From positions 1 to 5,218 of the forward strand of contig JAIDOO010000102.1 in the NCBI GenBank assembly GCA_029063275.1: DNA of 5,218 bases. The letters run 5' to 3'. The DNA is from Clostridia bacterium (GTDB lineage: Bacteria; Bacillota; Clostridia; Christensenellales; Borkfalkiaceae). The position numbers and the translations under genes are program-made. Positions 1-5,218 of the stretch are shown piece by piece. A model generated the notes under the pieces. The model was not told the origin of the DNA. It saw only the letters and a program-made list of their open reading frames with translations, and searched no databases. Within the stretch, counting starts at the first letter, position 1. Each line of letters begins with the position of its first letter.

Positions 1-251
1 GACTGTTCGGTACCCGTTTCGAGAACAAAAGTCTGCTCTTCGTTATCAACTTCAACAACTATTCCGCAGATACCGCAGATTGTCTTGACCTTATTGCCGG
101 GCTGAACGGCGCTAATCAAATCCTGCGCGTCCTTTTCCTGCTTTTTGCGGCGGCGCGACGAGAAAATAAACAAACCTATAATTGCAACAATCAGAACGCC
201 GAAGATAACCCAGGTAACAATCTGATTTGTCGCAAGCAATGAATTTAACAT
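1..251 (-). CDS. yajC: YajC, Sec translocon accessory membrane protein (3' end off window)
   Basis: This is the N-terminal part (83 codons visible) of YajC, the small inner-membrane protein that associates with SecDF and the SecYEG translocon. The start is the ATG at 249-251. It is preceded by GGAG eight bases upstream, a good ribosome binding site. The protein opens with a short N-terminus, then one hydrophobic segment at about residues 11-30 (IVTWVIFGVLIVAIIGLFIF), then the positively charged SSRRRKKQEK, which fits a single-span protein with its soluble part in the cytoplasm. The soluble part follows the family pattern: a 'PGNKVKTI.G..G.VVEV' stretch and then 'TFVLETGTEQ'. One oddity is Cys59-Gly-Ile-Cys62 in the loop that is usually glycine-rich. 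The gene lies downstream of tgt, as in many bacteria, but also has its own promoter. The stop codon is outside the window. The family call is firm. Confidence 0.93.
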   Translation of the reverse strand, partial: MLNSLLATNQIVTWVIFGVLIVAIIGLFIFSSRRRKKQEKDAQDLISAVQPGNKVKTICGICGIVVEVDNEEQTFVLETGTEQ

Positions 252-282
252 TTTTTTATCTCCAAATTTTATTTACTTTTAA

Positions 283-311
283 ACTATAATGGTTTTATCG
301 CCAATTTGCAA
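283..311 (-). promoter_or_regulatory. Sigma-A type promoter for yajC
   Basis: On the minus strand the gap between tgt and yajC holds TTGCAA (306-311), a 17-bp spacer and TATAGT (283-288), a good match to the vegetative promoter consensus (4/6 and 5/6). Transcription would start about 7 bases further on, leaving a short leader with the yajC ribosome binding site GGAG at about 260-263. A small inverted repeat (GCGTT/AACGC, 312-323) lies directly upstream of the -35 box. It is too short and lacks a T-run, so it is not a terminator for tgt. The promoter implies that yajC can be transcribed separately from the ruv-queA-tgt operon. This is inferred from sequence only. Confidence 0.6.
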
Positions 312-359
312 GCGTTTTAACGCCCAATGGAAAATATTGCACAAAACTTTCACTTAAAT

Positions 360-1526
<1,167 letters not shown>

Positions 1527-1532
1527 TTATAT

Positions 1533-1569
1533 GCAAGCAAGACAAGGAGAACGCGGCTTTGTCCGCAGG
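1533..1569. repeat. 37-bp direct repeat, copy A1
   Basis: On the plus strand this copy begins GCAAGCAAGACAAGG and ends TTTGTCCGCAGG. It differs from the copy at 1688-1724 at one position only (C at 1557, A in the other copy). Bases 1553-1566 form a small hairpin with a four-pair stem GCGG/CCGC. The repeat is followed within three bases by the inverted repeat at 1572-1589. It lies 52 bp upstream of the tgt start codon on the transcribed strand. Confidence 0.9.
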
Positions 1570-1571
1570 GA

Positions 1572-1589
1572 GTGTACACAGACGTACAC
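1572..1589. repeat. Inverted repeat GTGTAC-6 nt-GTACAC
   Basis: Six-base perfect arms (1572-1577 and 1584-1589) flank the loop ACAGAC. It sits in the 64-bp stretch between 37-bp copy A1 and the queA-tail copy B1. The shorter parallel stretch between A2 and B2 lacks it. No T-run follows on either strand, so it is not a canonical terminator. It could be a structured part of a repeat element or a protein-binding site; function is unknown. Confidence 0.5.
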
Positions 1590-1633
1590 GACCAAGGCAA
1601 AACGCAAGTTCGACACAGTATTGCGCCGCTTAT

Positions 1634-1650
1634 ACAATCATCATCGCGTC
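1634..1650. repeat. 17-bp direct repeat, copy B1 (duplicate of the queA 3' end)
   Basis: The plus-strand sequence ACAATCATCATCGCGTC is identical to 1747-1763, which lies inside the end of queA. Read on the minus strand, this copy would encode Asp-Ala-Met-Met-Ile-Val followed by TAA, just as queA does, with a different Val codon (GTA, where queA has GTT). Similarity continues past the stop: 9 of the next 13 bases match. The copy has no upstream open frame resembling queA, so it is a tail fragment only. Confidence 0.85.
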
Positions 1651-1687
1651 CCGTATTTGTATTGGAGTTAGGATGAGGATTGGAGAA

Positions 1688-1724
1688 GCAAGCAAGACAA
1701 GGAGAACGCGGATTTGTCCGCAGG
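1688..1724. repeat. 37-bp direct repeat, copy A2
   Basis: This is the second copy of the unit at 1533-1569, 36 of 37 bases identical, in the same orientation. Its hairpin is slightly better than that of A1: GCGGA/TCCGC with a TTTG loop at 1708-1721. It lies 18 bp beyond the queA stop codon on the transcribed strand. The distance from A2 to the queA end (22 bp between A2 and B2) is 42 bp shorter than the matching distance between A1 and B1. Confidence 0.9.
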
Positions 1725-1742
1725 ATACAGGCACTGCGACGA

Positions 1743-2768
1743 TTAAACAATCATCATCGCGTCGCCGAAAGAAAAGAAACGGTATTTCTCACTCACAGCG
1801 GTATTGTACAGTTCTAAAATCTTTTCCCTGCCGCAGAGCGCCGCGACAAGCATTATCAAAGTGCTTTCGGGCAAGTGGAAATTTGTTATAAGTCCGTCAA
1901 CGCACTTGAATTTGTAGGGCGGATAGATAAAAATTTCGGTATTGCCGCTGCAAGGTTTTATCTGTCCGTTTTCGTCGGCAACGCTTTCGAGTGTGCGCAC
2001 CGAGGTGGTGCCTACGGCAATTACCCTTCTGCCCTCGCGCTTGGCGCGGCTGATAATTTCCGCCGCCTCCTCGCCCACCTCGAAGTATTCGGAGTGCATT
2101 TTGTGGTCGGTGATAATATCTTCTTTAACGGGTCTGAACGTGCCGAGACCTACATGAAGCAGAACTTCGGCAACTTCCACGCCGCTGTCTTTCAGGCGCT
2201 TTAAAAGCTCGGGAGTAAAATGCAGACCCGCAGTAGGCGCCGCCGCCGAACCGTCGCGCTTGGCGTAAACCGTCTGATAGCGGTTTTTATCTTCGAGCTT
2301 TCTTTTTATATAAGGCGGAAGGGGCATCAAGCCGACCCTGTCCAAAATCTCTTCGAAAACGCCGTCGTAAACAAATTTTACAATCCGCTCGCCGCTGTCG
2401 GTTATATCCTCAACCGTCAGCGACAGCCCATCCGAAATTATCAGTTTTTTGCCGCGCGTGCATTTTTTGCCGGGCTGTACGAGAACTTCCCAGATATCCT
2501 TTTCAATCCGTTTTAAAAGCAGGACTTCCACCGCGCCGCCGTTTTCGGTGTGCGCGTAAAGACGCGCGGGCAAAACCTTGGTATTGTTTAAATCCAGCAC
2601 GTCGCCCTTTTTGAGATATTCGGTTACGCTGTTAAAAATTTTGTGTTCCGTCTTGCCGCTTGACCTGTCATATACTAAAAGACGGGACGAGTCGCGCGGC
2701 TCCGCAGGACTTTGCGCTATCAGCTCTTCGGGCAAATCGTAATAAAAATCGCTTTTTTTATACTGCAT
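1743..2768 (-). CDS. queA: S-adenosylmethionine:tRNA ribosyltransferase-isomerase
   Basis: QueA transfers and isomerises the ribosyl part of S-adenosylmethionine onto preQ1-34 of tRNA, giving epoxyqueuosine. It acts right after Tgt in the pathway. The 341 residues are the usual length and match the family from end to end: [14 protein letters not shown] near the N-terminus (7-21), [12 protein letters not shown] (59-70), YQTVYAK (164-170), [13 protein letters not shown] (173-185), [10 protein letters not shown] (205-214), [12 protein letters not shown] (251-262), YPPYKF...[13 protein letters not shown] (282-304) and the typical ending [10 protein letters not shown]. The ATG at 2766-2768 comes one base after the ruvB stop codon. 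Only a weak AAAG-type ribosome binding site is visible, so translation is probably coupled to ruvB. The last 17 bp of sense coding sequence before the Val codon's final base (1747-1763) recur at 1634-1650 in the downstream gap, so the final residues MMIV overlap a repeat. Confidence 0.97.
   Translation of the reverse strand: MQYKKSDFYYDLPEELIAQSPAEPRDSSRLLVYDRSSGKTEHKIFNSVTEYLKKGDVLDLNNTKVLPARLYAHTENGGAVEVLLLKRIEKDIWEVLVQPGKKCTRGKKLIISDGLSLTVEDITDSGERIVKFVYDGVFEEILDRVGLMPLPPYIKRKLEDKNRYQTVYAKRDGSAAAPTAGLHFTPELLKRLKDSGVEVAEVLLHVGLGTFRPVKEDIITDHKMHSEYFEVGEEAAEIISRAKREGRRVIAVGTTSVRTLESVADENGQIKPCSGNTEIFIYPPYKFKCVDGLITNFHLPESTLIMLVAALCGREKILELYNTAVSEKYRFFSFGDAMMIV
1747..1763. repeat. 17-bp direct repeat, copy B2 (inside the end of queA)
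   Basis: This is the partner of the copy at 1634-1650, identical over 17 bases. It covers the codons for Asp-Ala-Met-Met-Ile and part of the final Val of QueA. Because GDAM is a conserved QueA ending, this copy is at least partly native gene sequence. Either the downstream copy derives from queA, or a repeat carrying a similar sequence recombined into the queA end. Confidence 0.85.
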
Positions 2769-2769
2769 A

Positions 2770-3840
2770 TTAATCTTTAATATCTTTATCGAACAGTGAA
2801 ATCTGTTCGCGCTGTTTTTCGCTCATTTTAAAGCCCAGATGCTCATAGCCGCCGCGCAAAATCATTCTACCGCGCGGAGTGCGGGCTATAAAACCGAGCT
2901 GTAAAAGATAGGGTTCGTATACGTCCTCTATAGTGCCCGCGTCCTCGTTGATGGTTGCGGCAAGCGTTTCGAGCCCGACGGGTTTTCCGTCGAATTTTTC
3001 AATCATTGCCCGCAACAGACTCCTGTCCACTTCGTCAAGACCCAAATCGTCTATTTCCATTTTGCCGAGCGCGAATTTCGCGTCAGCAACGCTTACAGAC
3101 GCGTTGCCCTTTATGGTTGAAAAGTCGCGTACGCGCTTTAAAAGCCTGTTGGCGATACGGGGCGTTCCGCGCGAACGGCGTGCGATTTCCGCCGCGGCGT
3201 CGCTATCTATTGCAATACCGAGCGTTCGCGCACTGCGCAGAACTATTTCTCTAAGCTCGTCGGGCGTATACATTTCAAGACGGCAGATTATGCCGAATCT
3301 GTCGCGCAAGGGATTTGCTATCATACCCGCGCGCGTGGTCGCGCCTATAAGGGTAAATTTTTTCAGCGAAAACCTTATGTTTCTTGCACTGGGACCCTTG
3401 CCGACTATAATATCCAGCGCGTAGTCCTCCATTGCGGAATACAAAATTTCCTCAACGCTGTGATTAAGGCGGTGAATTTCGTCAATGAACAAAACGTCGC
3501 CGTCGTTAAGGTTTGTCAATATAGCCGCAAGGTCGCCGCTACGCTCGATAGCGGGCGCGGAGGTCATTTTGAGCTGACCGCCCATCTCGCCTGAAATTAT
3601 GTGCGCGAGCGTGGTTTTACCAAGGCCCGGCGCGCCGTACAAAAGTACGTGTTCCAAAACTTCGCCGCGCGCCTTTGCCGCCGCCATATAAACTTTTAAA
3701 TTTTCCTTGACTTTGGTCTGTCCGACATAGCCGTCAAGCGTTTTGGGGCGCAACACGTTTTCTTCCGCGTCATATTCGCCCTTGGTGCTTTTTACAAGCC
3801 TGTCCTCGCCTTCAAAGTCCTCTTCGTCGTCAAAAAACAT
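2770..3840 (-). CDS. ruvB: Holliday junction branch migration ATPase RuvB
   Basis: RuvB is the hexameric AAA+ motor that pumps DNA through the RuvA-bound Holliday junction. Its 356 residues are slightly more than the family norm of roughly 330-350. An acidic N-terminal lead (residues 1-28) precedes the conserved [12 protein letters not shown]. The ATPase core shows Walker [10 protein letters not shown] (69-77), Walker B LFIDEIHR (117-124), sensor 1 GATTRAG (166-172), the arginine-finger region NPLRDRFG (176-183) and sensor 2 [13 protein letters not shown] (224-236). The winged-helix DNA-binding domain ends in [20 protein letters not shown] (306-325). Past the usual end (YEHLGF) there is an extra tail of about 20 residues containing QISLF at 346-350, which resembles a beta-clamp-binding motif. 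The start ATG (3838-3840) has AAGG seven bases upstream. The gap from ruvA is 47 bp; queA follows after one base. Confidence 0.98.
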   Translation of the reverse strand: MFFDDEEDFEGEDRLVKSTKGEYDAEENVLRPKTLDGYVGQTKVKENLKVYMAAAKARGEVLEHVLLYGAPGLGKTTLAHIISGEMGGQLKMTSAPAIERSGDLAAILTNLNDGDVLFIDEIHRLNHSVEEILYSAMEDYALDIIVGKGPSARNIRFSLKKFTLIGATTRAGMIANPLRDRFGIICRLEMYTPDELREIVLRSARTLGIAIDSDAAAEIARRSRGTPRIANRLLKRVRDFSTIKGNASVSVADAKFALGKMEIDDLGLDEVDRSLLRAMIEKFDGKPVGLETLAATINEDAGTIEDVYEPYLLQLGFIARTPRGRMILRGGYEHLGFKMSEKQREQISLFDKDIKD

Positions 3841-3887
3841 AATTTTACCTTATTCTAAATGATTAGCCAGGGTGCAAAAACCGCGCC

Positions 3888-4475
3888 TTACATTCCTTTA
3901 AGCGCAAGCATAATTATATCTTCTACCGTTGCCGCGCCGTTTGCCCTTGCACGCGAAATTGCCTTTTCACTCTCGGAACGGGTGAAGCCCAAAGTCATTA
4001 ACGCAACTACCGCATCCTCGTCGCCTGCGGAAATTGCGGGCATCGGCACGCCGCTTTCAACGGCGGACGCGTTAACGGCAACCTTTTCGCGCAATTCCAA
4101 AATAATGCGCTCCGCCGTCTTTTTGCCGAGCCCTTTTACTGCTGAAAGCCTTTTTACGTCCGACGTCGCTATCGCCGCCGCAAGCTCGCCCGATGACAAT
4201 CCCGAAAGCACCGCAATTCCCATTTTAGGACCGACGCCCGAAACGGAAATAAGTTTTAAAAACATATTCTTTTCGTCGGGGGACGAAAAGCCGTATAATG
4301 CGGTGCCGTTTTCGCTCACCTGCATATAAGTGTACAACTCGCCCTCGGTTTTGCCCGCGAGCGAAGAAAAAGCCGAGCCCGAACAGTTCACCTCAAAACC
4401 GACGCCGGACGCCGTTTCGATTAAAACACTCTCGGGCGTGAGCGATAAAATTTTACCTTTTAAAAAACCAATCAT
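3888..4475 (-). CDS. ruvA: Holliday junction DNA-binding protein RuvA
   Basis: RuvA is the tetrameric protein that binds and opens four-way junctions and recruits RuvB. I choose the ATG at 4473-4475: it gives the canonical start MIGFLKGKI, a 195-residue protein of normal size, and has AGGA seven bases upstream. A longer reading frame would start at 4538 inside ruvC and has no family support. The OB-fold domain covers about residues 1-62, with the junction-facing acidic pin at SENGT; Glu55 is kept but the second acid is Asn56. Two helix-hairpin-helix motifs follow: SVSGVGPKMG (77-86) and SAVKGLGKKTAERI (111-124). A flexible linker rich in Ala, Ser and Val (about 132-152) leads to the C-terminal RuvB-binding domain EDAVVALMTLGFTRSESEKAI (163-183). 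It starts 14 bp after the ruvC stop codon. Confidence 0.97.
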   Translation of the reverse strand: MIGFLKGKILSLTPESVLIETASGVGFEVNCSGSAFSSLAGKTEGELYTYMQVSENGTALYGFSSPDEKNMFLKLISVSGVGPKMGIAVLSGLSSGELAAAIATSDVKRLSAVKGLGKKTAERIILELREKVAVNASAVESGVPMPAISAGDEDAVVALMTLGFTRSESEKAISRARANGAATVEDIIMLALKGM

Positions 4476-4489
4476 ATTCAATTCCTGTT

Positions 4490-4987
4490 TTATCTGATGC
4501 CGAAAAGTTTTCCGAAGCGCGAAGTGTGCGCGTGGCACAATGCTACCGCAAGCGCGTCCGCCGCGTCGTCGGGGCGGGGAATTTTCTGCAAATTCAAAAG
4601 GGAGGTAACAACGTGTTGCATCTGGATTTTATCAGCCTTGCCGTAACCCGTTAAAGACTGCTTTATCTGATTTGGCGTATACTCGTACAATCTTCCGCAG
4701 TACTTAATACAAGTCAAAAGCATAACTCCCCTTGCATGCGCGACGGGTATACCCGTGGTTATGTTTTTTGAAAAAAACAGCTCTTCCACGGCGATTTCTT
4801 CGGGCTTGTACTTGGATAAAATTTTGTTTATCCCCTCTTCGAGCATCGCAAGGCGGACGGGCAATCCCTCGTCCTTGGGCGTAAGCACTACGCCGTAGTC
4901 CAATGCGACGGTGCTGTCGTTTTTAAGTTTTTCGACAACGCCGTAGCCCATTGTCGCAAGCCCGGGGTCAAGTCCGAGAATTATCAT
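4490..4987 (-). CDS. ruvC: Crossover junction endodeoxyribonuclease RuvC
   Basis: RuvC is the dimeric, metal-dependent nuclease that cuts Holliday junctions symmetrically, working with RuvAB. The 165-residue length is typical. The RNase-H-like fold shows all four catalytic acids: Asp7 in ILGLDPG, Glu68 in AVEELFFSKN, and Asp141 and Asp144 in RPDDAADALAVALCHAH. Other conserved stretches are GYGVVE (14-19), ARGVML (85-90) and the DNA-contacting TPNQIKQSLTGYGKADK (104-120). The ATG at 4985-4987 is preceded by AAAGG nine bases upstream. It is the first gene of the operon and has a strong promoter about 30 bp upstream. The gap to ruvA is 14 bp. The call is secure. Confidence 0.98.
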   Translation of the reverse strand: MIILGLDPGLATMGYGVVEKLKNDSTVALDYGVVLTPKDEGLPVRLAMLEEGINKILSKYKPEEIAVEELFFSKNITTGIPVAHARGVMLLTCIKYCGRLYEYTPNQIKQSLTGYGKADKIQMQHVVTSLLNLQKIPRPDDAADALAVALCHAHTSRFGKLFGIR

Positions 4988-5016
4988 CTGAAATTACCTT
5001 TCGTTCGTTTAATATT

Positions 5017-5045
5017 ATTGTAAGATAATTTAACGGATAAGTCAA
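5017..5045 (-). promoter_or_regulatory. Strong sigma-A type promoter of the ruvC-ruvA-ruvB-queA(-tgt) operon
   Basis: On the minus strand TTGACT (5040-5045), a 17-bp spacer and TACAAT (5017-5022) match the vegetative consensus at 5/6 and 5/6 with ideal spacing. The predicted start lies near 5010, leaving a leader of about 23 nt that carries the ruvC ribosome binding site. The -35 box begins only 5 bp after the stop codon of the upstream regulator gene, and no terminator stands between them. A short AT-rich inverted repeat (ATTAT/ATAAT, 5014-5029) overlaps the -10 box. No complete DinR/LexA box is present, only a CGAAC half-site at 5003-5007. Confidence 0.75.
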
Positions 5046-5050
5046 ATTAT

Positions 5051-5218
5051 TCAGCAGTCGGATTTTCCGAGCAGATAATCGCACGAGCATTTGAGCGCGA
5101 CCGAAAGTTTTAATATTGCTGAAGCCGTCGGCTCGCACTCCCCCTTTTCCCATCTGACCACCATTGACTGACTGCAACCCACCTGCTTTGCCAACTCGCT
5201 TTGGGTAAGTCCGTATTC
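5051..5218 (-). CDS. Small XRE/Cro-family helix-turn-helix regulator (5' end off window)
   Basis: The visible 55 codons encode the C-terminal part of a lambda-Cro/C1-like DNA-binding domain. The first window codon begins inside the domain: YGLTQSELAKQVG forms helix 2, CSQSMVVRWEKGECEPT holds the turn and recognition helix, and ILKLSVALKCSCDYLLGKSD is the closing helix pair of the fold (compare the common 'ALxVSxDYLLGxSD' ending). The stop TGA is at 5051-5053. Nothing follows the domain, so the whole protein is probably a short regulator of about 65-75 residues with no sensor domain. Its target is not shown by the sequence. Its end abuts the ruvC promoter, so control of that promoter is possible, but small XRE regulators often act elsewhere or on themselves. 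Start codon, length and promoter are outside the window. Confidence 0.88.
   Translation of the reverse strand, partial: EYGLTQSELAKQVGCSQSMVVRWEKGECEPTASAILKLSVALKCSCDYLLGKSDC

Noticed and set aside
312..323. Terminator after tgt
   Set aside because: The GCGTT/AACGC inverted repeat has a 5-bp stem, a 2-base gap that cannot form a proper loop, and no following T-run.
1553..1566. Intrinsic terminator formed by the hairpins in the 37-bp repeats
   Set aside because: Stems are 4-5 bp and the sequence after them on the transcribed strand (GTTCTCCTTG...) is not a clean T-run.
1533..1763. CRISPR array
   Set aside because: Only two copies of each repeat, unequal spacing (155 and 113 bp), long unlike spacers and no cas genes.
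2933..3424. Long plus-strand open frames opposite ruvB, and similar ones opposite tgt, queA and ruvA
   Set aside because: They are antisense shadows of strongly conserved genes; their products have no family features.
4476..4538. Longer N-terminus for RuvA starting inside ruvC
   Set aside because: The added 21 residues have no family support, while MIGFLKGKI at 4475 is the canonical start and has its own ribosome binding site.
4998..5010. LexA/DinR operator near the ruvC transcription start
   Set aside because: Only one CGAAC half-site is present; the other half does not match.
4968..5177. Open frame of 69 codons on the minus strand overlapping the ruvC start
   Set aside because: The helix-turn-helix frame in the same DNA has clear family features; this other frame has none and runs through the ruvC promoter.

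Overview
The window looks like chromosomal core-genome DNA from a member of the Bacillota, most likely a Clostridia lineage. The evidence is the gene order ruvC-ruvA-ruvB-queA-tgt-yajC, AT-rich intergenic gaps, purine-rich Shine-Dalgarno sites and vegetative (sigma-A type) promoters of standard form. Genus cannot be assigned by eye. All genes lie on the minus strand, so transcription runs from high to low coordinates.

Layout in transcription order: the 3' part of a small XRE/Cro-type helix-turn-helix regulator (5051-5218, cut by the window edge); a very good promoter (5017-5045) that starts only 5 bp after the regulator's stop codon; ruvC (4490-4987), ruvA (3888-4475) and ruvB (2770-3840), which encode the Holliday-junction branch-migration and resolution machine; queA (1743-2768), one base after ruvB; a 261-bp gap holding duplicated DNA (1482-1742); tgt (360-1481); a 108-bp gap with its own promoter (283-311); and the 5' part of yajC (1-251, cut by the window edge).

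RuvA and RuvB move Holliday junctions, and RuvC cuts them. Tgt puts the queuine precursor preQ1 into position 34 of GUN-anticodon tRNAs, and QueA then adds the ribosyl-derived cyclopentene part to make epoxyqueuosine. YajC is the small membrane accessory protein of the Sec translocon. The ruv-queA-tgt-yajC linkage is widespread in bacteria, so the neighbourhood itself is ordinary.

The least ordinary part is the queA-tgt gap. It holds two copies of a 37-bp sequence (36/37 identical) and a second copy of the last 17 bp or more of the queA coding end, including a preserved stop codon. This looks like a dispersed intergenic repeat or a local duplication and not like a gene. The second point of interest is a short C-terminal extension of RuvB that contains QISLF, a good match to the sliding-clamp-binding pentapeptide. 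I found no convincing undescribed multi-gene system, no RNA gene, no CRISPR array and no transposase.
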